Shown in pieces: positions 1 to 5,761 of a stretch of DNA of 6,684 bases. Both the position numbers and the translations under genes were made by a program. The notes under the pieces were generated by a model. That model worked only from the letters and a program-made list of their open reading frames with translations, was not told the origin of the DNA and made no database searches. The stretch is from Thermoproteota archaeon (GTDB lineage Archaea; Korarchaeota; Korarchaeia; Korarchaeales; Korarchaeaceae), in contig QMVZ01000091.1 of NCBI GenBank assembly GCA_003661365.1, positions 1-6,684 on the forward strand. The letters run 5' to 3'. How positions within the stretch are numbered: position 1 is the first letter of the stretch; each line of letters begins with the position of its first letter.

Positions 1-25
1 GACTTTAAGCAAAGGGGAGAAGAGA

Positions 26-844
26 ATGCCTAGAATAGGGATAATAGGAGGAAGTGGGGTTTACGAACTTATTGAGGAGAGCACTACTAGGGTCATTACG
101 ACCCCTTTTGGCGACGTTGGAGTCTGCATTGGATGGGTGGCTGACGAAGAAGTTGCCTTCATACCGAGACATGGGAAAAAGCACTCCATACCTCCTTTTG
201 CAGTGAATTACAGGGGAAATCTATACGCATTTAACCTCCTTGGGGTGGAGAGGGTTATAGCCACAAATGCAGTTGGTTCTTTGAAGGAAGATCTCGAGCC
301 AGGAACTATCGTAGTTCCCAATGACTTCATAGACATGACTAAAGGGAGAACTTACTCGTTTTACGATGGAAAGACTAGCCTCCATGTAAGAGGGATGGAA
401 ATAAAGGGAGTCATTCATGTTTCCATGACTCCAAGCACATACTGTCCGGAGATAAGAGCTGCCCTACTAAGGGCAGGAGAGAAGAAAGGTTTGCAGATTA
501 AAGATGGAGGAGTCTATGTATGCGCGGAAGGAAACAGATTTGAAACCCCTGCAGAAATTAGGGCTTTTAGAATCATGGGTGGAGACCTAGTTGGCATGAC
601 TGGATGTCCTGAGGCTGCTTTAGCAAGGGAGTTGGCAATTTGTTATGCAACTTTAGCGGTAGTCACGAATTACGCAGCAGGCATTGGAGGAGACGAGAAA
701 CTGACTCATGAAGAGGTAAAAGAAATCTTTTCCAGTAGAATAGAGCAGGTTAAGAGTATTATCTTAGAAAGCATCCCTCTCTTACCAACGAAGAGAGAGT
801 GTCCGTGCAAGGATGCTTTGAGCGGAGCAATTGCTACAGCATAA
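26..844 (+). CDS. mtnP: Purine nucleoside / 5'-methylthio-nucleoside phosphorylase (MTAP family, probable 6-oxopurine type)
   Basis: Cytosolic phosphorylase that splits a purine nucleoside with phosphate to give a free base and (methylthio)ribose-1-phosphate; in this family it serves methionine or purine salvage. The 272-residue length is normal. Visible motifs are the phosphate loop GGSG (8-11), RHG (48-50), NYRGN (61-65), NAVGS (81-85), EGNRFETPAE (168-177) and MTGCPEAALARE (191-202). The base-specificity loop reads TNYAAG (214-219): Asn215 and Ala217 stand where adenine-specific human MTAP has Asp220 and Asp222. That pattern is known from Pyrococcus-type PNP and Pseudomonas methylthioinosine phosphorylase, so I infer a 6-oxopurine substrate (inosine, guanosine or methylthioinosine). 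A Cys-Pro-Cys near the C-terminus (259-261) resembles the CXC motif of hyperthermophile homologues. The ATG follows a GGGGAGA ribosome binding site at 14-20. The gene may belong to an operon starting left of the window. The family is certain; the exact substrate is not. Confidence 0.93.
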   Translation: MPRIGIIGGSGVYELIEESTTRVITTPFGDVGVCIGWVADEEVAFIPRHGKKHSIPPFAVNYRGNLYAFNLLGVERVIATNAVGSLKEDLEPGTIVVPNDFIDMTKGRTYSFYDGKTSLHVRGMEIKGVIHVSMTPSTYCPEIRAALLRAGEKKGLQIKDGGVYVCAEGNRFETPAEIRAFRIMGGDLVGMTGCPEAALARELAICYATLAVVTNYAAGIGGDEKLTHEEVKEIFSSRIEQVKSIILESIPLLPTKRECPCKDALSGAIATA

Positions 845-978
845 CTTGTCTCTTTGTAAAAGAAAAGCGATATGTTTAGGTAATTTTCGGGTGCTTCTCT
901 GAGTATTATATATCAATTATCGATATTTTCGCGCAATATAATAATCCAAGAGATGTTATAATATCTGGTGGTGGTCTG
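845..978 (+). promoter_or_regulatory. Intergenic region with probable pgk promoter
   Basis: AT-rich spacer between mtnP and pgk. The best placed TATA-like element is CAATATAATA at 935-944. It would put transcription start near 965, leaving a short leader that contains GGTGGTGG (967-974), a modest ribosome binding site four bases before the ATG at 979. A second TATA-like stretch, TATTATATAT at 904-913, lies further upstream. The segment also holds small inverted repeats (for example ATATT 923-927 with AATAT 935-939), but at this base composition they may be chance. No clear terminator for mtnP is visible. Confidence 0.45.
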
Positions 979-2184
979 ATGATTACAGCCATTCCCACAC
1001 TGGACGATTTAGAGTTACACGGGAAACGGGTTTTCCTTCGTGCTGATATGAATGTTCCGCTAGACGAAGATGGAAGAGTTATGGATGCAACGAAGATAAA
1101 AGAAGCGGTTGTTACAATCAAAGAACTCTTAGATAACAATGCTAAATTAGTGATAGGAACTCACCAAGGTAAGCCTGGTTCTAGGGACTTTGTGCCCACT
1201 GACTTTCATGCGGAATTATTAGGTAGGGAACTTGGAATGCATGTGGAGAAAATCGATGGTATAGCTTGCAAGTGTGCCAGAGATGCAATAAATAAGGTTA
1301 AGTCCGGGGAATTGGTACTTCTAGAGAATTTAAGATTCAATGCAGAGGAAAACCTTGAACTCCCACCAGAAAAAGCCATAAATACGAGTCTTGTGAGAAG
1401 GTTAGCCCCTCTCTTCGATGTCTACATCAATGATGCTTTTCATGCATCCCACAGAAGCCAGCCTAGCCTAGTGGGTTTTCCATATCTAATACCTTCAGCA
1501 GCTGGGAGAATAATGGAAAGGATGTTAATTGAGACAGAGGGTTTGGAGAATAGCAGCGGTAGGAGAATCTACGTTTTAGGGGGCGGGAAAATAGCTGACA
1601 AGTTTAACGTGATGATTCATGCGCTAGCCACAAACAGAGCACAGGAAGTCCTAGTTGGTGGATTGGTAGGAGTTCTGATGTGTATGGCTGCAGGTTATTC
1701 CGTAGGGAAGAGCAGAGAAGCGTTTAAGGATCTTCCTCTAATCCTTCCAGTGGCAAGCGATTCCTTGAGGAGATTTAGGGGGAGGATTTTCTATCCAGTA
1801 GATTTTGTGGTCCTAAGGGATGACAAAACCGAGATAGTTCCAGTTTATTCCGTCCCAGACGATGCCAAAATTGTAGATGTGGGGCCTGGAACAGTAGAGC
1901 TATTCAGAGAGAGGATGAAAGAAGCTGATTTAGTCATAGCTAATGGTCCTATGGGCGTATTTGAGAACCCCCGCTTTAGGAAGGGGACATTGGATTTTGT
2001 AAAGGCCGCCATCCAAGTTTCAAAAGAATTGGTTCTATGTGGGGGGCATTTGAGTGCTGCCGCAAGGATGATTGGAACTCTTCCAGAAGGAAAAAGGATT
2101 TTTACGGCAGGGGGCGCCCTAATGTTCAAGATAGCTGGGCTCCCAATGCCGGCTATCAACGCTCTTAGGGAGGGCGGGTCTTGA
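979..2184 (+). CDS. pgk: Phosphoglycerate kinase (archaeal type)
   Basis: Cytosolic enzyme interconverting 1,3-bisphosphoglycerate + ADP and 3-phosphoglycerate + ATP. The 401 residues form the usual two lobes. N-lobe motifs are RADMNVPL (21-28), THQGKPG (61-67), LLENLRF (114-120) and INDAFHASHR (150-159). C-lobe motifs are GGGKIADK (201-208, both lysines kept), VDVGPGT (299-305), ANGPMGVFE (321-329), CGGHLSAAA (354-362) and TAGGA (376-380). The His in GGH is normal for archaeal PGKs. Three positions differ from the family norm. Lys39 and Lys65 stand at the places of the substrate-binding arginines (yeast Arg38 and Arg65), and Ala377 replaces the first Gly of the nucleotide-loop TGGGA. The reading frame is intact and other key residues are present, so I expect a working enzyme, perhaps with altered kinetics. 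The gene has its own spacer and probable promoter, and its stop overlaps the start of gap. Confidence 0.96.
   Translation: MITAIPTLDDLELHGKRVFLRADMNVPLDEDGRVMDATKIKEAVVTIKELLDNNAKLVIGTHQGKPGSRDFVPTDFHAELLGRELGMHVEKIDGIACKCARDAINKVKSGELVLLENLRFNAEENLELPPEKAINTSLVRRLAPLFDVYINDAFHASHRSQPSLVGFPYLIPSAAGRIMERMLIETEGLENSSGRRIYVLGGGKIADKFNVMIHALATNRAQEVLVGGLVGVLMCMAAGYSVGKSREAFKDLPLILPVASDSLRRFRGRIFYPVDFVVLRDDKTEIVPVYSVPDDAKIVDVGPGTVELFRERMKEADLVIANGPMGVFENPRFRKGTLDFVKAAIQVSKELVLCGGHLSAAARMIGTLPEGKRIFTAGGALMFKIAGLPMPAINALREGGS
2168..2184 (+). promoter_or_regulatory. gap ribosome binding site and TTGA coupling overlap
   Basis: GGGAGGG (2168-2174), inside the last codons of pgk, is placed six bases before the TTG start of gap. 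The TTG shares bases with the TGA stop of pgk (TTGA, 2181-2184). This arrangement decides the non-ATG start and implies translational coupling of the two glycolytic genes. Confidence 0.8.
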
Positions 2185-3200
2185 TTCGAGTAGGGGTTGT
2201 AGGCTATGGTACGATAGGCAAAAGGATAGTCAGCGCCGTTCTTAAACAGCCAGACATGGTTCTTGTTGGCATTGTTAAGAAAACTCCTGATTACTCTGTA
2301 AAAGTGGGTCTTTCAAAGGGATTGCGCTTTTTCATACCAAATGAAGACTTGACTCATCTATGGGATGAGGCTGGCACCAAATTTTACGGGACTACCGCTC
2401 AGCTACTAGAGGAGTGTGATTTGGTAGTAGACGCCACGCCAAAAGGTACGGGGATGAACAACAAAATGATTTATGAGAGTAAAGGCTTGAAAGCGATATT
2501 CCAAGGAGGCGAACCTCCAGAGGTAGCCGATTTAAGTTTCGTCGCTCAAGTAAATTATGAAGACTCATCGGGAAAGAGATTCCTGAGAGTAGTCTCCTGT
2601 AACACAACTGGGCTTGCCAGGCTTTTGCATGCGATAAATCAAGAATATCCAATAGATAAAGCGATAGTATTCCTTGTAAGGAGATCTGTTGACCCAAATC
2701 AAGATGAGAAAGGAGTAATAGATTGTGTTGTTCCCTCCTTTGGAATTTCTCATCATGCAAAGGATCTTAAGACAGTTCTTAGAGACATAAATGTGGTTAC
2801 CTTTGCTGTTAAGATTCCAGTAACCCACTTTCATGTCCATATGGTATCCATTAAACTCAGGAACGGAGCAAGTTTGAGAGATGTTATTGATCTCTTAGAA
2901 GAAACAAGAAGAATAGCTCTGATCTCATCAAAGGACAAGCTGAGCAGTACTGCTAAGCTTTTTGATTTTAGTAGAGAACTTGAACGTTCAAGAGCTGATT
3001 TCTACGAGAACTTAGTTTGGTTAGATTCAATATGCGTGGAAGGGGAGTGGGTTCACCTAATGCAGGCGGTACATCAAGAGGCAATAGTTATCCCTGAGAA
3101 TATCGATGCCATAAGAGCGATTTCAAACTCTGCTGATGCAACAACTTCAATGAACTTGACCGATTCCTCCCTATCGATAAGGAGTTCTCGATTCTTCTAG
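2181..3200 (+). CDS. gap: Glyceraldehyde-3-phosphate dehydrogenase, archaeal type II
   Basis: Phosphorylating GAPDH (NAD(P)-dependent), forming or consuming 1,3-bisphosphoglycerate, the substrate of the adjacent pgk. The 339-residue length is typical of the archaeal type II family. An N-terminal Rossmann fold shows GVVGYGTIGKR (5-15), then DATPKGTGMNNK (84-95) and FQGGE (107-111). Catalytic Cys140 lies in VVSCNTTGLAR. Further on are RRSVDP (167-172, usually RRAADP), SHHAKD (190-195) and the His-rich THFHVH (215-220). The C-terminus matches the family pattern PENIDAIRA and then ends with a short extra tail RSSRFF. The start is TTG at 2181, in the overlap TTGA with the pgk stop. It is supported by GGGAGGG at 2168-2174, and the N-terminus aligns directly with the dinucleotide-binding motif. 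The gene ends 13 bases from the stop of the convergent membrane-protein gene; a short T5 run (3210-3214) lies just after it. Confidence 0.96.
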   Translation: MIRVGVVGYGTIGKRIVSAVLKQPDMVLVGIVKKTPDYSVKVGLSKGLRFFIPNEDLTHLWDEAGTKFYGTTAQLLEECDLVVDATPKGTGMNNKMIYESKGLKAIFQGGEPPEVADLSFVAQVNYEDSSGKRFLRVVSCNTTGLARLLHAINQEYPIDKAIVFLVRRSVDPNQDEKGVIDCVVPSFGISHHAKDLKTVLRDINVVTFAVKIPVTHFHVHMVSIKLRNGASLRDVIDLLEETRRIALISSKDKLSSTAKLFDFSRELERSRADFYENLVWLDSICVEGEWVHLMQAVHQEAIVIPENIDAIRAISNSADATTSMNLTDSSLSIRSSRFF

Positions 3201-3213
3201 CCTCGCCAGTTTT

Positions 3214-3645
3214 TCAAAAGAGCCGTTTGCTAATATTTTCAGCAGCCTCGATAAACCTCTTCCAAAGAACTGACAGAGTACTGTAAGACATGACGGTAAA
3301 TGAGAAAGCCATGAGAAGTGCGTCACTTGGCCGAGCATATGTAGACGTGGTGCTTGGTAATGAAATTCCAGTTAGAGTCATCAACACGCCCATCAAAAAG
3401 GACTTTCTCAGGCTGCTTACATCTTGCATCCTGTTAAAGAGCTTTGAGATCCTATCCACCATCAGAAAAACCATTATAGCTAAGAACATAGCTAAAAGAT
3501 TGGTTAATGGACCAGAAATCCCTCTTGACTGGGTTCTACCAGCGAACCAAACGTCTAAGAACAAGATTAGGGCTGGAAAAACTGCAGCCCATGCTATAAC
3601 GAGTGCAGCCCATTTTTTCAAATCATCCAACTTCTCTGAGTTCAT
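3214..3645 (-). CDS. Hypothetical small membrane protein, four predicted transmembrane helices
   Basis: I do not recognise this 143-residue protein. Four hydrophobic segments are visible at about 12-34, 46-65, 82-98 and 109-128. The N-terminus (Lys5, Lys10, Lys11), the loop after helix 2 (Arg65, Lys68, Arg72, Arg80, Lys81) and the C-terminal tail are basic, which suggests both ends and the central loop face the cytoplasm. There is no signal peptide or cysteine, and no catalytic motif that I can see. The minus strand is chosen over an overlapping plus-strand frame for three reasons: the start ATG (3645-3643) has an excellent GGAGGTC at 3657-3651 with ideal spacing, a TATA-like box lies upstream at the right distance, and the hydrophobic periodicity is protein-like. 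It is transcribed divergently from tuf and converges on gap. No function can be assigned; an integral membrane location is the only firm inference. Confidence 0.78.
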   Translation of the reverse strand: MNSEKLDDLKKWAALVIAWAAVFPALILFLDVWFAGRTQSRGISGPLTNLLAMFLAIMVFLMVDRISKLFNRMQDVSSLRKSFLMGVLMTLTGISLPSTTSTYARPSDALLMAFSFTVMSYSTLSVLWKRFIEAAENISKRLF

Positions 3646-3697
3646 CTTAAGACCTCCACATTCCTCATGGTTTACCAGGGATAATAAAACCCTGAGG
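3646..3697 (-). promoter_or_regulatory. Promoter and ribosome binding site of the membrane-protein gene, with inverted repeat
   Basis: Read on the minus strand, TTTTATTAT (3689-3681) is a TATA-like box. It would place transcription start near 3660, giving a leader of about 15 bases that carries GGAGGTC (3657-3651). The box is flanked exactly by the inverted repeat CAGGG (3676-3680) and CCCTG (3690-3694). A repressor bound there would block TBP; this operator role is inferred. Confidence 0.55.
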
Positions 3698-3737
3698 ATT
3701 AACCTCTTTGTAGTATGGGTATGTTATGGAGGGTGAA

Positions 3738-3801
3738 TTTTTTAAATGGAAAGCATAAGAATTACGCCTGCAGCTATTAAAAAGTGGAGAAAGGTGTTGA
3801 T
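3738..3801 (+). promoter_or_regulatory. tuf promoter and ribosome binding site
   Basis: TTTTTTAAAT (3738-3747) is a good archaeal TATA-like box, predicting transcription start near 3768 and a leader of roughly 34 bases. The leader holds GGAG (3786-3789) and AAGGTG (3791-3796). The latter is correctly spaced for the ATG at 3802 and argues against the in-frame GTG at 3784. Confidence 0.6.
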
Positions 3802-5073
3802 ATGTCCGCTCAAAAAGAACATGTAAATGTGGTCTTTATCGGACACGTGGATCACGGTAAGTCGACCATCATAGGCAGGATGTTCTATGACTTGGGACTA
3901 GTAAAGCAGTTGCCTTCAGAGGAAGAGGCCTCCGATGCAGTTTTCGCTTGGCTAGTCGACAGGCTAAAGGAGGAAAGAGAGAGAGGTCTAACAATAGATC
4001 TATTCCACACTAAGATAGAAACTCCAAGGAAAATGATTACTATAATCGACGCTCCTGGACACAGAGACTTCGTTAAGAACATGATCACTGGAGCCAGTCA
4101 AGCAGACGGCGCAGTTCTTGTCGTATCTGCTAAGAGAGGAGAGGGAGTCCAGGCTCAAACCATTGAGCATGTGTTCCTTGCAAGGACTCTTGGTGTTAGA
4201 CAGCTAATAGTAGCCATCAACAAGATGGACGAGGCAACTGTGAATTATAGCCAAGAAAGATTTGAGGAGGTAAAAGAACAGGTCTCAGAACTCCTATCTA
4301 GGGTAGGATATGATCCTTCAAAAATACCGTTCGTTCCAGTAAGCGGTCTAGTAGGCGACAACGTTGCTAAAAGAAGCGATAAGATGCCTTGGTACACAGG
4401 ACCTACGCTGTATGAACTCTTTGACACATTTGAGGCCCCGCCCAAGCCAGTGGATAAGCCTCTCAGACTTCCAATCCAAGATGTTTACACGATTACGGGA
4501 GTAGGAGTGGTCGCTGTTGGAAGGGTGGAAACCGGCGTTCTCAAACCAGATTCTCAAGCCATAATTGAGCCAATAGACAAACTTGTTGAAGTTAAGACCA
4601 TAGAAATGCACCATCAGAGGTTGCCGAAGGCAGAACCCGGAGATAACGTTGGAGTGAACCTAAAAGGCGTTGCAAAGAAGGAACTAAAGAGAGGAGATGT
4701 CATTGGTGATCCTAAGAATCCTCCAACAGTGGCTGAGGAATTCACAGCTCAAATCGTGATCCTTCAGCATCCAACTGCAATTGCTCCAGGATACACACCA
4801 GTGATTCACGCACATACAGGTCACTTCGCTGCAAGATTGGAGGAAATAGTAAAAAAAATAGATCCAAGCTCTGGACAAACCATTGAGGAGCATCCAAGCT
4901 TCATAAAGAAAGGAGATGCAGCCATAGTACGCTTCAGACCTCTAAAGCCATTTGTCATCGAGAAGTATAGCGAGTTTCCACCACTAGGCAGATTTGCCAT
5001 AAGAGACATGGGAATAACCGTAGGAGCAGGCATAGTTCTGGACGTTAAACCAGTGGTAAGGGAAAGGAAGTAA
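3802..5073 (+). CDS. tuf: Translation elongation factor 1-alpha (aEF-1A)
   Basis: GTPase that brings aminoacyl-tRNA to the ribosomal A site. With ATG 3802 the protein has 423 residues and begins MSAQKEHVNVVFIGHVDHGK, as the family does; a GTG six codons upstream (3784) is the weaker alternative. GTPase motifs are G1 GHVDHGKST (14-22), G2 ERGLTID with Thr64, G3 DAPGH (83-87), G4 NKMD (140-143) and G5 SGL (181-183). Domain II starts near 222 (LRLPIQDVYTITGVG), and domain III near 315 with HPTAIAPGYTPV (323-334) and LGRFAIRDMG (395-404). Compared with the Sulfolobus protein as I recall it, the segment between G1 and G2 is about eight residues shorter and the GE...QTREH segment about five shorter. 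The normally invariant QTREH reads QTIEH here (119-123). It is followed by rps10, the standard archaeal neighbour. SelB and aIF2-gamma are excluded by the domain motifs. Confidence 0.97.
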   Translation: MSAQKEHVNVVFIGHVDHGKSTIIGRMFYDLGLVKQLPSEEEASDAVFAWLVDRLKEERERGLTIDLFHTKIETPRKMITIIDAPGHRDFVKNMITGASQADGAVLVVSAKRGEGVQAQTIEHVFLARTLGVRQLIVAINKMDEATVNYSQERFEEVKEQVSELLSRVGYDPSKIPFVPVSGLVGDNVAKRSDKMPWYTGPTLYELFDTFEAPPKPVDKPLRLPIQDVYTITGVGVVAVGRVETGVLKPDSQAIIEPIDKLVEVKTIEMHHQRLPKAEPGDNVGVNLKGVAKKELKRGDVIGDPKNPPTVAEEFTAQIVILQHPTAIAPGYTPVIHAHTGHFAARLEEIVKKIDPSSGQTIEEHPSFIKKGDAAIVRFRPLKPFVIEKYSEFPPLGRFAIRDMGITVGAGIVLDVKPVVRERK

Positions 5074-5100
5074 CCTTCTCTTCCTTACCCTTTGTTTTTT
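5055..5100 (+). terminator. Hairpin plus T-tract after tuf
   Basis: GGTAAGG (5055-5061) pairs with CCTTACC (5083-5089). The stem continues inward through G-U and A-U pairs and one mismatch to a loop around 5069-5075, spanning the tuf stop codon. It is followed by TTTGTTTTTT (5091-5100). It resembles an intrinsic terminator and may reduce read-through into rps10. Archaeal termination relies mainly on the T-tract, so the role of the stem is inferred. Confidence 0.5.
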
Positions 5101-5135
5101 AACATAGACTTTAATGGATCTTTGGAGGGATTCTA

Positions 5136-5450
5136 ATGGTAGAGAAACTGAGGATAGAACTAGTGAGCACTAACGTTGAAAGCTTGCAGAAGGTTAGCAG
5201 AGAGTTCAAAGAAGCAGGTGAGAAGATGGGAGTTAGGATTAAAGGACCAATTCCGCTTCCAACAAAGAGATTGAGGATCACTACATTGAGAAACCCTTCA
5301 GGAGAAGGCACCAATAAGTTCGACAGGTATGAGCTGAGGATACACAAGAGGATAATAGATGTCTTGAACCCAGATGAGAGGTTCATTAGAAAGATAATGG
5401 GCATCACGATACCTGATGATGTGAAGGTTAGCATAGTCATGATGGCATGA
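5136..5450 (+). CDS. rps10: Small ribosomal subunit protein uS10
   Basis: Component of the 30S head, in contact with 16S rRNA and uS3/uS14. Its 104 residues match the usual archaeal length of about 102. Recognisable family stretches are RIELVSTN (6-13), GPIPLPTKRLRITTLRNPSG (37-56), the loop region that carries the conserved S10 signature, YELRIHKRIIDV (65-76), and the final strand DDVKVSIVMM. The start is fixed by GGAGG at 5124-5128, seven bases before the ATG. Placement downstream of tuf on the same strand is the conserved archaeal arrangement. A TATA-like TTTTTTAACATA (5095-5106) lies upstream, but its predicted start site would fall inside the ribosome binding site, so co-transcription with tuf seems likelier. 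The gene converges on tRNA-Ser. Confidence 0.96.
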   Translation: MVEKLRIELVSTNVESLQKVSREFKEAGEKMGVRIKGPIPLPTKRLRITTLRNPSGEGTNKFDRYELRIHKRIIDVLNPDERFIRKIMGITIPDDVKVSIVMMA

Positions 5451-5538
5451 TTTTAGAAAGGGCTACGTTTAATCCTCCTTTTATTCTGAAGCTAAGTACG
5501 TATTTTATCTCAAACCTCTATTTCTAAAAATAGTTATG
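5451..5538. terminator. Convergent intergenic region with T-tracts for rps10 and tRNA-Ser
   Basis: For the plus strand, TTTT directly after the rps10 stop (5451-5454) and the T-rich CCTTTTATTCTG around 5477-5488 may end the tuf-rps10 transcript. For the minus strand, the tRNA is followed by CTATTT (5533-5528), a short loop and AAATAG (5523-5518): a small inverted repeat containing a T5 run, suited to ending the tRNA transcript. Confidence 0.4.
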
Positions 5539-5629
5539 TGGCGCCGGGGGTGGGATTTGAACCCACGCGGCCCGAATGGGCCACCGGCTCTCAAGGCCGG
5601 CGCCTTGGTCCGGACTTGGCTACCCCGGC
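5539..5629 (-). tRNA. tRNA-Ser(UGA), encoded CCA
   Basis: A complete cloverleaf can be folded by eye. The acceptor stem is GCCGGGG (5629-5623) with CCCCGGC (5549-5543), followed by discriminator G (5542) and an encoded CCA (5541-5539). The D stem is GCC/GGC. The anticodon stem CCGGC/GCCGG closes the loop CTTGAGA, giving anticodon TGA, which reads UCA serine codons. There is a long variable arm with stem GGCCC/GGGCC and loop ATTC, and a T arm GTGGG-TTCAAAT-CCCAC. The long variable arm and discriminator G both fit serine. No intron is present in the anticodon loop. All but one of the stem pairs counted are G-C, suggesting growth at high temperature. The gene lies between the two converging sets of ribosomal protein genes. 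Confidence 0.97.
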
Positions 5630-5660
5630 AATAGAGGAGGGTACTAACCTAATTATAAGT
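5630..5660 (-). promoter_or_regulatory. tRNA-Ser promoter
   Basis: On the minus strand, ACTTATAATT (5660-5651) contains TTATAA centred about 26 bases before the tRNA 5' end, the archaeal TATA spacing for transcription starting at or next to the mature tRNA. This suggests the tRNA is transcribed independently of rps19. Confidence 0.6.
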
Positions 5661-5761
5661 ATGAGTCAACTTAAACTTACTATATATCGCGCTCAGTACA
5701 AATTGATCTCTTTTCCTCTTAGATAGGGCCATAAAACCAGAGAAATCCGTGGATCGAGCAT
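5661..5761. other. Spacer between rps19 and tRNA-Ser, nothing firm
   Basis: Non-coding stretch on both strands as far as I can see. It holds another AT-rich TATATAT (5681-5687) and a minus-strand T4 run in GGTTTTATGG (about 5740-5731) that could help end the rpl2-rps19 transcript. No open frame with a ribosome binding site and no convincing structured RNA is visible. The gene normally expected after rps19 in the S10 cluster (rpl22) is absent. Confidence 0.4.

Noticed and set aside
904..943. TATTATAT / ATATAATA inverted repeat upstream of pgk as an operator
   Set aside because: The arms consist only of A and T in an AT-rich promoter and are 24 bases apart, so chance is a sufficient explanation.
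3290..3736. 148-codon plus-strand open frame opposite the membrane-protein gene
   Set aside because: It has no good ribosome binding site and lacks protein-like composition. It is antisense to a frame with strong hydrophobic periodicity, a GGAGGTC site and a TATA-like box.
3784..3786. GTG as the start of EF-1A
   Set aside because: It would add six residues with no family similarity, and AAGGTG at 3791-3796 is spaced for the ATG at 3802.
5095..5106. Separate rps10 promoter at TTTTTTAACATA
   Set aside because: At normal archaeal spacing, transcription would begin inside the GGAGG ribosome binding site, so it is doubtful; the T-tract is better explained as part of the terminator-like element.
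5538..5726. Plus-strand open frame beginning MAPGVGFEPTRPEWATGSQ
   Set aside because: This is the well-known false protein made by translating the antisense strand of a long-variable-arm tRNA; the region is tRNA-Ser.
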